Assembly (NCBI GenBank): GCA_035556215.1
Contig: DATMFI010000043.1
Location: 1-64,000, forward strand
Direction: 5' to 3'
Source of the DNA: Palsa-892 sp035556215
GTDB taxonomy: Bacteria; Pseudomonadota; Alphaproteobacteria; Rhizobiales; Xanthobacteraceae
Length of the DNA stretch: 64,000 bases
Shown: positions 10,763 through 19,844 of the stretch, piece after piece
How positions within the stretch are numbered: the first letter of the stretch is position 1
How the letters are laid out: the number at the start of each line of letters is the position of its first letter
Made by a program: the position numbers and the translations under genes
The notes under the pieces: generated by a model
Told to the model about the DNA's origin: nothing
The model's database searches: none
Seen by the model: only the letters and a program-made list of their open reading frames with translations

Positions 10763-10779
10763 TTGCCGGAAGCAAATCG

Positions 10780-11316
10780 CTATTCGATGGTTTCGTTCGG
10801 GTAGACGCCCCACAGGCGTTCCTGCTCGATATAACCGTTGAAACCTTCGCCGAAGATCCGGCACCATTTGCCGTCGCAGGATTTTACCGAGGCAAGCACG
10901 CCGGCCTGCAGCTTCGCCACGACGCCGGAGCCACCACGGCTATCGAGCAGCGGAAAATCCTTTTTGTCTTTTCTTGCCCAAGGGGCAACGAGCGCCGTGC
11001 GGCGGCTCGACAGCAGCGTGTGAAATACCCAGCCCTCGGTTCCCTCGGAGTCGCGAATCTTCCGCCAGTTCTCGGACTCCGCAATGATTTCCACCGGCAA
11101 GCCAGCGCGGGTAAACACCCAATTCACCGCATTCTCTCGTGTCGGCCCGGACCGCAGATTGACCTTGTCCGCCTTGAGGCTGACGAAACGAGGGATCGGC
11201 AGATTGGTCGAAGTGCCGGTGCCTTGCGCGGCTGCGGCAAACGGCAGCATGACCAGCGCAATCACCACCGCGGCGATCGCATAACCGGCTGTTTCGCGCC
11301 ATTTTTGCCGGATCAT
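10780..11316 (-). CDS. Secreted SH3-domain protein
   Basis: This 178-residue protein begins with a clear signal peptide (basic MIRQKWRETAG, then a hydrophobic run ending AAAAQ). The mature part has two bacterial SH3 (SH3b)-like modules, about residues 45-105 (VNLRSGPTRENAVNWVF, WRKI.DSEGTEGWVF) and 115-175 (GVVAKLQAGVLASVKSC, GYIEQERLWGVY). Proteins of this type are periplasmic and may bind peptidoglycan, but the ligand is unknown. The start was chosen for the signal peptide; the longer frame upstream runs through the neighbouring divergent gene. Confidence 0.85.
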   Translation of the reverse strand: MIRQKWRETAGYAIAAVVIALVMLPFAAAAQGTGTSTNLPIPRFVSLKADKVNLRSGPTRENAVNWVFTRAGLPVEIIAESENWRKIRDSEGTEGWVFHTLLSSRRTALVAPWARKDKKDFPLLDSRGGSGVVAKLQAGVLASVKSCDGKWCRIFGEGFNGYIEQERLWGVYPNETIE

Positions 11317-11354
11317 TCGCCCTTCCTTCCAGTTTGCAAATTCCCCGCTCACTA

Positions 11355-11372
11355 GCCGGATTCCTATCCGGC
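11355..11372. repeat. Perfect 7-bp inverted repeat in a divergent promoter gap
   Basis: GCCGGAT and ATCCGGC flank a TCCT centre, midway between the SH3-domain gene and the dehydrogenase gene. It could be an operator or a transcript hairpin; nothing distinguishes the two. Confidence 0.4.
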
Positions 11373-11455
11373 CTGTCAATCGGGAGCTTGGAAATCGAGC
11401 GTTTTGAGTTTCAAAAAATCGTCTGCTAGACAGTTTGCGAGAGGAACGCCGCCCA

Positions 11456-12454
11456 ATGGCCAAGAAAAAACCGCTCGTCGTCGTCACCCGCCGCCTGCCG
11501 GAAAGCGTCGAGACGCGCATGCGCGAATTGTTTGAGACTCGTCTTAATGACGAGGATCGCCCGCTCTCGCAAGCGGAACTCGTCGCCGCGGTGAAGACCG
11601 CCGATGTACTGGTGCCGACCATTACCGACCGAATCGATTCGGCCGTACTTTCGCAAGCCGGTGAAAATCTGCGGCTGATTGCAAACTTCGGTAACGGTGT
11701 AGACCACATTGATGTCGCGACGGCGCTGGCGCGCGGCATCACCGTGACGAATACGCCGGGCGTCCTCACGGAAGACACCGCCGATATGACGATGGCGCTC
11801 ATCCTCGCGGTGCCGCGGCGACTCACGGAAGGATCGACGGTCATCACCTCCGAACAGGAATGGCACGGCTGGTCGCCGACCTGGATGCTCGGCCACCGCA
11901 TCTCCAACAAGCGGCTCGGTATCATCGGCATGGGCCGGATCGGCAGCGCCGTCGCGCGCCGCGCCAAGGCCTTCGGCTTGCAGATCCACTATCATAACCG
12001 ACGCCGTGTCTCGCCCGAACTCGAGGAATCACTGGAGGCGACTTATTGGGACAGCCTCGATCAGATGCTGGCAAGGATGCATATCGTCTCGGTGAACTGT
12101 CCGCACACGCCGGCAACCTATCATCTTTTGTCAGCGCGGCGGTTGAAGCTGCTGAAGAAGGACGCATACATCGTCAACACCGCGCGCGGCGAAGTCATCG
12201 ACGAGAATGCACTAGCCCGCATGATCGAGGCGGACGAATTGGCTGGCGCCGGTCTCGACGTGTTCGAACATGCGCCCGCGGTTAATCCGAAGCTCGTGAA
12301 GCTTGCCCGCACCGGCAAGGTCGTGCTGCTGCCCCATATGGGCTCGGCTACGATCGAGGGCCGCAACGATATGGGTGACAAGGTGATCGTCAATATCCGC
12401 ACGTTTATGGACGGCCATCGTCCGCCGGATCGTGTGCTGCCGTCGATGCTGTAG
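11456..12454 (+). CDS. D-isomer-specific 2-hydroxyacid dehydrogenase, glyoxylate reductase-like
   Basis: This 332-residue NAD(P)-dependent oxidoreductase has the family's split catalytic domain around a Rossmann core (GIIGMGRIGSAVA near residue 155). The catalytic Arg is in NTARGEVID, the Glu in the AGLDVFEHAP region and the His in LLPHMGSAT. The best guess is reduction of glyoxylate or hydroxypyruvate, as for GyaR-type proteins; a phosphoglycerate substrate is less likely because the C-terminal ACT domain is missing. The ATG start follows a GAGAGGAA ribosome-binding site. Confidence 0.88.
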   Translation: MAKKKPLVVVTRRLPESVETRMRELFETRLNDEDRPLSQAELVAAVKTADVLVPTITDRIDSAVLSQAGENLRLIANFGNGVDHIDVATALARGITVTNTPGVLTEDTADMTMALILAVPRRLTEGSTVITSEQEWHGWSPTWMLGHRISNKRLGIIGMGRIGSAVARRAKAFGLQIHYHNRRRVSPELEESLEATYWDSLDQMLARMHIVSVNCPHTPATYHLLSARRLKLLKKDAYIVNTARGEVIDENALARMIEADELAGAGLDVFEHAPAVNPKLVKLARTGKVVLLPHMGSATIEGRNDMGDKVIVNIRTFMDGHRPPDRVLPSML

Positions 12455-12464
12455 TACGAAAACG

Positions 12465-13268
12465 TTAGGCGTAGCGCGAAAGATCGCGAATCACCGGCTT
12501 CTCGCCCGAGAGCGGATTCTCGGGATTCCATCCGTAATGCAGGGTTTCGAAGCGCATTTCGCGCGCGTCGATCATCAGTAACCGCCCCACAAGCGGCTGC
12601 CCGAAGCCGACGACCGCACGGATGGTTTCAAGCGCAGCGAGCGAGCCCGCAACACCCGCGAGCGCACCGATAATGCCGGCCTGCTCGCAAGTCGGCACGG
12701 TTCCTTCCGGTGGCGGTTCAGGAAAGAGACAGCGATAGCTGGGGTTCGGTTTGCCGTCCGGCCCCTTTTCATGGGCGCGAATCGTGGTCAGCGTCGCATC
12801 GAAGGTGCCGAGCGCCGCCGTCACGAGCGGGCGTTTTGCGAGAAAGCAGGCATCCGAAACGAGATAGCGCGTCGAAAAGTTATCCGAGCCATCGAGCACG
12901 ACGTCATTCGCAGCGATCAGTTCAAGCGCATTCTCGCCCTTGAGCCGCGTATTGAGCGGCGTGATTTTGACGTGCGGATTAAGACGCGTGACCGCCGATG
13001 CGGCGCTCTCCGTCTTGGGGCGGCCGACATCTTCAGTGAAATGAATGACCTGACGTTGCAGGTTTGAAAGCGACACCGTGTCGTCGTCGATCACCGTGAG
13101 TTCGCCGACACCGGCCGCAGCAAGATAAAGAAGCGCCGGCGAGCCGATGCCGCCCGCGCCGACGACGAGAATACGCGCGGCTTTCAGCTTCTGCTGTCCG
13201 GGTCCGCCGACTTCCTTCAGGACAACGTGGCGAGCGTAGCGCTCGATCTCTTGCGCGGAAAGCGTCAT
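12465..13268 (-). CDS. moeB: E1-like adenylyltransferase, MoeB/ThiF/HesA family
   Basis: This 267-residue protein should adenylate the C-terminal Gly of a ubiquitin-like sulfur carrier (MoaD or ThiS) for molybdopterin or thiamine synthesis. The ATP-binding loop is GAGGIGSPALLYLAAAGVG near residue 35, followed by NLQRQVIH and the DGSDNFSTRYLVSDAC segment. The conserved Cys is in VPTCEQAG. The structural zinc site of E. coli MoeB looks lost: the first pair reads SYRC and there is no C-terminal CxxC. MoeB and ThiF cannot be told apart here. A longer frame would run into gyrB and was not used. Confidence 0.82.
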   Translation of the reverse strand: MTLSAQEIERYARHVVLKEVGGPGQQKLKAARILVVGAGGIGSPALLYLAAAGVGELTVIDDDTVSLSNLQRQVIHFTEDVGRPKTESAASAVTRLNPHVKITPLNTRLKGENALELIAANDVVLDGSDNFSTRYLVSDACFLAKRPLVTAALGTFDATLTTIRAHEKGPDGKPNPSYRCLFPEPPPEGTVPTCEQAGIIGALAGVAGSLAALETIRAVVGFGQPLVGRLLMIDAREMRFETLHYGWNPENPLSGEKPVIRDLSRYA

Positions 13269-13308
13269 GCGGAAATTATCGCCGATCTCGCGCGCCCTCG
13301 CAAAGGCA

Positions 13309-15741
13309 TCAGACGTCGAGATTGGCGACGGAAAGCGCGTTGTCCTGGATGAACTGGCGGCGCGGCTCGACGACATCGCCCATCAGCTTGGTGAACAGAT
13401 CGTCGGCGTCATCGCCGCCCTTCACCTGAAGAAGCGAGCGGGCGTTGACGTCGAGCGTCGTCTCCCAGAGCTGTTCGGGGTTCATCTCGCCGAGGCCTTT
13501 ATAACGCTGCAGCGAGACACCCTTGCGGCCGGTGCCGGTCACCGCCTCGAACAGGTCGATGGGGCCGAACACCGTCGTCTCTTCGCCCTTGCGGATCAGC
13601 TTGGCCTGGCGCGGATAAACCTTTTGCAGGCCAGGCGCCATCGCATCCAGCTTGCGGGCGTCGGCAGACGACAAGAACGCCTGGTCGATCACATTCTCCT
13701 CCCGCACGCCGCGAACGGTGCGCGAGAATCTGAAGCCGTTTTCGTCAGCTGTGCCTTCCCAGCCGCGCTCGGTTTCCTCGGCAATCGCGTCGAGGCGCTT
13801 GGCAACATAGGCCGCAGCCTCCCGTGCTTTCTTGATGTCCGACAGGACATCAGCCGACATCGCGCCGGCGATCGCCGTCTGCTCGACGGCGGAACGGTTA
13901 TACCGCGGATGAAGACCCTTAAGGGTCGCTCGCGCCACGCGCGCTTCTTCGACGAGCGCCGCGAGATCGCGGCCGGCGCGCTGTTCGCCGCTCGCGAGCT
14001 TCAGAACGGCGTCTTCAAGGCCGGCATGAACGAGATAATCCTCGAGCGCGCGTTCATCCTTGAGATACTGCTCCGACTTGCCGCGCGCGATTTTGTAAAG
14101 CGGCGGCTGTGCGATGTAGATGTGACCGTGCTCGATCAGCGCCGGCATCTGCCGGTAGAAGAACGTCAAAAGCAGCGTGCGAATGTGCGAGCCGTCAACG
14201 TCGGCGTCCGTCATGATGATGATCTTGTGATAGCGCAGCTTCTCGATATTGAAGTCGTCGCGGCCGACCCCGGTGCCGAGCGCCGTAATCAACGTGCCGA
14301 CCTGCTCCGATGAGAGCATCTTGTCGAAGCGCGCACGCTCAACATTCAGGATTTTGCCGCGTAACGGCAGGACGGCCTGGAATGCACGATCGCGCGCCTG
14401 TTTTGCCGAACCGCCGGCGGAATCGCCCTCGACGATGAAGAGTTCGGATTTCGCGGGATCCTTCTCCTGGCAATCGGCAAGCTTGCCGGGCAGCGAGGAG
14501 ACATCCAGCGCCCCCTTGCGGCGTGTCAGCTCACGGGCCTTGCGTGCCGCTTCGCGCGCGGCGGCCGCTTCGACGACCTTGCCGACAAGACCCTTGGCTT
14601 CCGCCGGATGCTTCTCCAGCCATTGCTGGAGCGCGTCACTGACGATCGTTTCGACGACGGGCCGCACTTCGGAGGAAACGAGCTTGTCCTTGGTTTGCGA
14701 CGAGAATTTCGGATCGGGCACCTTGATCGATAGTACCGCTGTCAAACCTTCGCGGCAGTCTTCGCCCGAAAGCTCAACCTTTTCCTTTTTGCTGAGGCCC
14801 GCGCTCTCTGCGTAGCGGATCACTTCGCGGGTGAGCGCCGCGGCAAAACCCGTAAAATGCGTGCCGCGGTCGCGCTGCGGGATGTTATTGGTGAAGCAAA
14901 GAATATTCTCGTGATAGCTGTCGTTCCACGACAGCGCCGTCTCAACGACGACACGATCACGCTCGCCGCGGATCAAGATTGGCGCGGGAATGAGCGACTG
15001 TTTGTTGCGGTCGAGAAAGCGTACGAAGGCCTCGACGCCGCCCTCGTAAAGCATCTCCTCGACCTTCGGTACCGGCCCACGCAGGTCGGACAACATAATC
15101 TTCACGCCGGAATTCAAAAAGGCGAGCTCCCGCAGACGATGCTCGAGCGTCGCGTAGTCGAATTCGGTTTTGGTGAAGATCTCCTTGCTTGGAAGAAAAT
15201 TGACCTTGGTTCCGCGCTTGCCTTCGGCTTTGCCCACGACCTTCAGCGGCGCGACGGATTCGCCATCTTCGAAGCGCATGAAATGTTCTTTGCCGTCGCG
15301 CCAGATCGTGAGATCGAGCTTCGTCGAGAGCGCGTTAACGACCGAAACGCCGACGCCGTGCAGACCGCCGGAAACCTTGTAGGAATCCTGATTGAATTTC
15401 CCGCCGGCATGCAGCTGCGTCATGATGACTTCGGCGGCGGAGACGCCTTCTTCCTTGTGGATATCGACCGGAATGCCGCGACCGTCGTCGATCACCGTCA
15501 CCGAGCCATCGGGATTAAGCTCGACCTGCACGTGCTTGGCATGACCTGCGAGCGCTTCGTCGATGGCGTTATCGACAACCTCGTAGACCATGTGATGCAG
15601 GCCCGAGCCATCGTCGGTATCGCCGATATACATGCCGGGCCGTTTGCGGACGGCTTCGAGGCCCTTGAGGACCTGAATCGACTCGGCATCGTATTCGCCG
15701 GGGTGAGTTTTCGGCGTCGTCGGTTTTGGAGCTTTCGCCAT
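13309..15741 (-). CDS. gyrB: DNA gyrase subunit B
   Basis: This 810-residue ATPase subunit of the type IIA topoisomerase introduces negative supercoils together with GyrA. The GHKL ATPase domain shows EVVDNAIDEALAG, DDGRGIPVDIH and GGLHGVGVSVVNALS. The TOPRIM domain carries the metal-binding EGDSAGGSAKQ and TDADVDGSHIRTLL motifs, and the C-terminal end has the QRYKGLGEMNPEQLWETT signature. Its place after dnaN-recF matches the classical dnaA-dnaN-recF-gyrB order. A 183-bp gap to recF probably holds its own promoter. Confidence 0.98.
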   Translation of the reverse strand: MAKAPKPTTPKTHPGEYDAESIQVLKGLEAVRKRPGMYIGDTDDGSGLHHMVYEVVDNAIDEALAGHAKHVQVELNPDGSVTVIDDGRGIPVDIHKEEGVSAAEVIMTQLHAGGKFNQDSYKVSGGLHGVGVSVVNALSTKLDLTIWRDGKEHFMRFEDGESVAPLKVVGKAEGKRGTKVNFLPSKEIFTKTEFDYATLEHRLRELAFLNSGVKIMLSDLRGPVPKVEEMLYEGGVEAFVRFLDRNKQSLIPAPILIRGERDRVVVETALSWNDSYHENILCFTNNIPQRDRGTHFTGFAAALTREVIRYAESAGLSKKEKVELSGEDCREGLTAVLSIKVPDPKFSSQTKDKLVSSEVRPVVETIVSDALQQWLEKHPAEAKGLVGKVVEAAAAREAARKARELTRRKGALDVSSLPGKLADCQEKDPAKSELFIVEGDSAGGSAKQARDRAFQAVLPLRGKILNVERARFDKMLSSEQVGTLITALGTGVGRDDFNIEKLRYHKIIIMTDADVDGSHIRTLLLTFFYRQMPALIEHGHIYIAQPPLYKIARGKSEQYLKDERALEDYLVHAGLEDAVLKLASGEQRAGRDLAALVEEARVARATLKGLHPRYNRSAVEQTAIAGAMSADVLSDIKKAREAAAYVAKRLDAIAEETERGWEGTADENGFRFSRTVRGVREENVIDQAFLSSADARKLDAMAPGLQKVYPRQAKLIRKGEETTVFGPIDLFEAVTGTGRKGVSLQRYKGLGEMNPEQLWETTLDVNARSLLQVKGGDDADDLFTKLMGDVVEPRRQFIQDNALSVANLDV

Positions 15742-15924
15742 AGGGAAAAACGGCCTCGAATCATCGGAAAATCTTGCGGGAAATATAGGCCGTTTTTACC
15801 CGAAAAGAATGGTGTGGCGGGAAGATTCGTTCCTTCTTACCCATTGATATTAAATGATAATTCGGCGGTTTTTTATGCCCTTGATGGCCTTGAGGCGGAA
15901 CCCGGAAAGACGCCTCTTTTCCGC

Positions 15925-17118
15925 TCACGGGCGGTTCATCGGCTGCACTTTCCCCGGCACGACACGGAAGCGCTCTGCTGATTGGCCAAGTGCCTCAAAC
16001 GACGGCTCGTCCACTCCGGTCATAAAAACCTGAGCACCGAAACGCGCGAGAAGATCGAACAACGCGTCGCGGCGTGCGGCATCCAGAAATGCGGCCACAT
16101 CATCGAGCAACATAACAGGCGCATGGCCATGCATCGCGGCCACAAGCCGCGCGTGGGACACGACAACGCCCACGAGGAGCGCCTTGCGCTCGCCTGTCGA
16201 GGCTCGCGCGGCGGGAATGCTCTTGTCGCGATGGGTCAATACGAGATCGCTGCGATGCGGCCCTTCAAGGGTGCGGCCGGCAGCGCGATCGCGTTCACGA
16301 TTCTCGCGCAAGACAGCGCGATATTTATCCTCGAGTTCGATCGCCGGTGTCTCTCGCACCGCTTTTTCCATCCAGCCATCGAGGAAAAGACCGGCTGCGG
16401 GGAATAGTGAACCCGGATCACGGGCTGCGTCGATTTCTACGCGCAGCCGTTCAACGCATTCGGCGCGCGCAGCGACAACCGCCACCGCAAGCTCGGCAAC
16501 TTCATGTTCGACCGCGTCAAGATAACGCGCATCGCTTACCCCTTCTTCAAGCAATCGGTTGCGCGAGCGCAAGGCCCGCTCAAAGGCGGAAACACGCGCG
16601 CTATGTCTCGTGTCGATCGCGAGCACCAGGCGATCCAGAAACCGCCGCCGTTCTCCGGCCGGGCCCAGAAAAATGCCATCCATCTCCGGCACGAGCCAGA
16701 CGACCCGCAGATGATCGGCGAATTGTGTAGATGAGGCGACGTTCTCTTGTGCAATACGCGAGCGGCGTGATGGCGTTTCGTCCGCGAGCGGCGCTTCTAT
16801 GCCAGTGCCGAGTTGAATTTCGCCATCGGCGCCGTCGATAGTTGCAGCAACCGCCCAGGAGCCATCTCCATCGCTCGATGCGACGTCTTCAAGCGTCGCA
16901 CGGCGCAGGCCCCGGCCCGGCGCAAGAAACGAGATCGCTTCGAGAATATTGGTTTTGCCGGCGCCGTTATCGCCCAGAAAAACGATGGGGCCGTCTTGGA
17001 AGCGAAGGTCGGCGCTCCGATAGGAGCGGAAATTCGTGAGGCGCAGGCGGCGAATGCGGGCGGCCGGGCGGAGTCCGGGCTCAGGAGCGGATGACGATTG
17101 CTTGCGACGCGCGTTCAC
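15925..17118 (-). CDS. recF: DNA replication/repair protein RecF
   Basis: This 397-residue ABC-type ATPase loads RecA at gaps through RecFOR. The Walker A motif is GDNGAGKTNILEAIS near residue 50, the signature region is STGERKALL, and the Walker B/D-loop is MLLDDVAAFLD. The start is a GTG that overlaps the dnaN stop in a GTGA arrangement, so the two are likely translationally coupled. The N-terminal 20 residues before RIRRLRLTNFRSY are poorly conserved, as is common in Rhizobiales. Confidence 0.96.
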   Translation of the reverse strand: MNARRKQSSSAPEPGLRPAARIRRLRLTNFRSYRSADLRFQDGPIVFLGDNGAGKTNILEAISFLAPGRGLRRATLEDVASSDGDGSWAVAATIDGADGEIQLGTGIEAPLADETPSRRSRIAQENVASSTQFADHLRVVWLVPEMDGIFLGPAGERRRFLDRLVLAIDTRHSARVSAFERALRSRNRLLEEGVSDARYLDAVEHEVAELAVAVVAARAECVERLRVEIDAARDPGSLFPAAGLFLDGWMEKAVRETPAIELEDKYRAVLRENRERDRAAGRTLEGPHRSDLVLTHRDKSIPAARASTGERKALLVGVVVSHARLVAAMHGHAPVMLLDDVAAFLDAARRDALFDLLARFGAQVFMTGVDEPSFEALGQSAERFRVVPGKVQPMNRP

Positions 17119-18230
17119 ACCCGCATCGGCATCAGAACGTAAAGCGCGCCGCCCGCATCCTGATCGCGCAGCAGCGTCGGCGAGCCGGGATCGGCAAGTT
17201 TCAGTTCCGCCTTCTCGCCTTCGATCTGTGCGGCAATGTCCAAAAGATACCGGCTGTTGAACCCGATATCGAGGGGATCGCTCGAATACTCGACCTCGAG
17301 CTCTTCGGTGGCGCTTCCCGAATCCGGATTGGTGACCGAGAGCGTCAGCTTGCCGGCAGCAAGCGACAGCTTCACCGCGCGGCCGCGCTCCGACGAAACG
17401 GTCGAAACACGATCGACAGCCGCAGCGAAATCGGCCTTTTCGACGATAAGCGTCTTGTCGTTGCCCGCCGGAATGACGCGGCCGTAATCGGGAAAGGTTC
17501 CGTCAATCAGTTTCGAGGTTAGGGTCACCCGGCCGAACGAAAAACGGATTTTGGCGGGCGAGAGTTCGATCTCGACTTCCTCGCCGCTGTCTTCCACGAG
17601 CTTCTGGATTTCGGCGACGGTCTTGCGCGGAACAATGACGCCGGGAATGCCGTTGGCGCCCTTGGGCAAGGCGATCTCGACTTGCGCCAAGCGATGCCCA
17701 TCGGTCGCAACCGCACGCAACTTGGCCGGTTTTTCGTCAACGGCATGAAGATAGATGCCGTTCAGGTAATAGCGCGTTTCTTCGGTCGAAATCGCGAACT
17801 GTGTCTTGTCGACGAGCCGCTTGAGATCGGGCGTTGCAATCGCAAATTTGTGGGATAGCTCGCCTGCCGCAAGATCGGGAAAATCCGCTTCCGGCAGCGT
17901 CTGCAGCGTAAAGCGCGAACGCCCAGCTTTCACCGCCATGGAGCCGCGATCGCCACTCGCTGTGAGCTCGACCTGCGAGCCCTCGGGCAGCTTGCGAACA
18001 ATATCGTAAATCATGTGGGCGGGCACAGTGGTGGCACCGGGCGTTTTCACTTCCGCCGGTACCGTTTCGATGACCTCCAGATCGAGGTCGGTTGCCTTCA
18101 GCTCGAGACCGCTCTTCCCGGCCTTGATCAGGACGTTCGCCAGAATGGGAATAGTATTTCGCCGTTCGACCACGCGGTGAACATGGGAGAGCGATTTCAA
18201 GAGTTCGGCGCGCTCGACGGTAACCTTCAT
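17115..18230 (-). CDS. dnaN: DNA polymerase III beta subunit (sliding clamp)
   Basis: This 371-residue protein forms the ring-shaped clamp that tethers polymerase III to DNA. It starts with MKVTVERAELLKSLSHVHRVVE and ends with YVLMPMRV, both diagnostic of DnaN, and has the three-fold internal repeat of clamp domains. It follows dnaA after 162 bp and overlaps recF by four bases. Confidence 0.98.
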   Translation of the reverse strand: MKVTVERAELLKSLSHVHRVVERRNTIPILANVLIKAGKSGLELKATDLDLEVIETVPAEVKTPGATTVPAHMIYDIVRKLPEGSQVELTASGDRGSMAVKAGRSRFTLQTLPEADFPDLAAGELSHKFAIATPDLKRLVDKTQFAISTEETRYYLNGIYLHAVDEKPAKLRAVATDGHRLAQVEIALPKGANGIPGVIVPRKTVAEIQKLVEDSGEEVEIELSPAKIRFSFGRVTLTSKLIDGTFPDYGRVIPAGNDKTLIVEKADFAAAVDRVSTVSSERGRAVKLSLAAGKLTLSVTNPDSGSATEELEVEYSSDPLDIGFNSRYLLDIAAQIEGEKAELKLADPGSPTLLRDQDAGGALYVLMPMRV

Positions 18231-18392
18231 AGGCTCGCGATCCGGATGACGGGGTTCCCCAAGGCTACGTGAGGCGATCTCGCCTCACGGGCGGAAAATT
18301 TTGGCGGTTTGGCGTGGCGAACGCAAGGGGCGCGGGCAGAAACCCACGCCTCTTCCGTGCAGGCCTAGGCCCAATTCGCCTGTTTCGCCGTC

Positions 18393-19844
18393 TCAGGCCT
18401 CCAGCAACAGCCTTTTGAGGACTTCGACCTCTTCGGCAAGCACCTTGTCGCTCGCCACATTGGCGTCGATCTTGCGGACGGCGTGCAGCACTGTCGTGTG
18501 GTCCCGCCCGCCGAAACGCCGGCCGATCTCAGGCAGCGAGCGCAGCGTTAGGGTCTTGGCAAGGTACATTGCGATCTGACGGGGGCGGACGACGTTCGCC
18601 GTCCGGCGCGAAGACAGCAGATCGGAGCGCGTTACACTATAGTGCTTGGCGACGATCCGCAGAATGTCTTCGACACGGATCCGACGCGGATCCGAGGGAC
18701 GGACAAGGTCGCGGATCACTTCGTCGGCAAGCTCGACCGTCACCGCGCGGCCGCTCAACTGATTATGGGCGAGAAGCCGCGTCACGGCGCCGTCGAGATC
18801 GCGGCCATTCTGCGTCACCTGATGGGCGACGTGATTGACCACCGATTGCGGCACGTCGAAATCGGGATGCTCGGCCTTCGCGGCGGCGATCCGGGCTTCG
18901 AGAATGCTGAGACGCAGCGCTTCTTCGAGCGGCGCGATCTCGACCACAAGGCCACCAGCCAGACGCGAGCGAACGCGCTCCTCGAGCGTCTCAAGTTCAG
19001 GCGGCGCACGATCGGCGGCGACAACGACCTGACGGCCGGCGTCGATTAGCGCGTTGAGCGTATGGCAGAACTCCTGCTGCACCGTCTTGCCCTGCAGAAA
19101 TTGCAGATCGTCGATGATGAGCACGTCGATGCCGCGCAACGCTTCCTTGAAAGCGATCGCCGACTGGTTCTTGAGGGCCGCGACGAAGCCGTACATAAAC
19201 TTTTCCGCGGTGAGATAGCTCACACGGCGACCGCTGGTTTCGCCGGCCCAGGCAATGGCCTGCAGAAGATGCGTTTTGCCGAGACCAACCGACGCGTAAA
19301 TGTAGAGAGGGTTGAAACGTGCGACGGTACCGGCCTCGGCATCGACGACCTGGCGCGCAGCGGCATGTGCCAGCGCATTCGAGCGGCCAACCAGAAAGCT
19401 CGAGAAGGTGAGCCGGGGATCGAGCGGCGAAGAGCCGTTCTTATCGCGCGCCGACAGCGGGCCACTCGCAGGAATAGAAAAACGCTGCATGCCATTCGGG
19501 CGAACAGCAAAGCCGGGTTTTACGGGCGCGTTCATGGCGCTGCTCGCGGCGACCGGGCGCACGACCGACGACGAGCGAACGACAAGATCGATTTTCTTGA
19601 TCGCCGGCATTTCGCTGCGCCATAAAGTCAGTAGCCGCTCGGCATAGTGCGACTGAATCCAGTTGCGAAGAAAACGTGTCGGAACCGAGAGCCGCACGGC
19701 TTCGCCGCTGCAGTCTTCGATTTCCATGCGAGCAAACCAGCTCGAATAAACATCTTCGCCAACCTCCGCGCGGAGGCGGCGGCGAACGCGATCCCAGTGA
19801 ACAGCGTCGGCGTTCTCGGAAACTTCTTGCTTTTGGGGCGCCAT
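18393..19844 (-). CDS. dnaA: Chromosomal replication initiator DnaA
   Basis: This 483-residue AAA+ protein opens the origin of replication. Domain I covers about residues 15-85, a variable linker follows, and the AAA+ core has Walker A ASVGLGKTHLLQ (residues 184-195) and Walker B VLIIDDLQFLQG. The C-terminal DNA-binding domain ends in PEIGRRFGGRDHTTVLHAVR, the DnaA signature that contacts the DnaA box. A long non-coding stretch lies upstream. No consensus DnaA boxes are visible next to the gene. Confidence 0.98.
   Translation of the reverse strand: MAPQKQEVSENADAVHWDRVRRRLRAEVGEDVYSSWFARMEIEDCSGEAVRLSVPTRFLRNWIQSHYAERLLTLWRSEMPAIKKIDLVVRSSSVVRPVAASSAMNAPVKPGFAVRPNGMQRFSIPASGPLSARDKNGSSPLDPRLTFSSFLVGRSNALAHAAARQVVDAEAGTVARFNPLYIYASVGLGKTHLLQAIAWAGETSGRRVSYLTAEKFMYGFVAALKNQSAIAFKEALRGIDVLIIDDLQFLQGKTVQQEFCHTLNALIDAGRQVVVAADRAPPELETLEERVRSRLAGGLVVEIAPLEEALRLSILEARIAAAKAEHPDFDVPQSVVNHVAHQVTQNGRDLDGAVTRLLAHNQLSGRAVTVELADEVIRDLVRPSDPRRIRVEDILRIVAKHYSVTRSDLLSSRRTANVVRPRQIAMYLAKTLTLRSLPEIGRRFGGRDHTTVLHAVRKIDANVASDKVLAEEVEVLKRLLLEA

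Noticed and set aside
12465..13268. Loss of zinc cysteines in the MoeB/ThiF protein as a sign of altered function
   Set aside because: The adenylation loop, Asp and conserved Cys remain, and family members without the zinc pairs occur in related bacteria; it is not evidence of a new activity.
13309..15741. Long antisense frames opposite gyrB, pnp, rpsA, addAB and others as possible genes
   Set aside because: In GC-rich DNA such frames arise from codon bias; their translations are Arg/Ala-rich, have no recognisable domains, and lie fully inside well-supported genes.
18393..19844. DnaA Walker A variant ASVGLGKT as unusual
   Set aside because: The essential GxGKT part is intact and Ala-rich variants before it occur in Rhizobiales.
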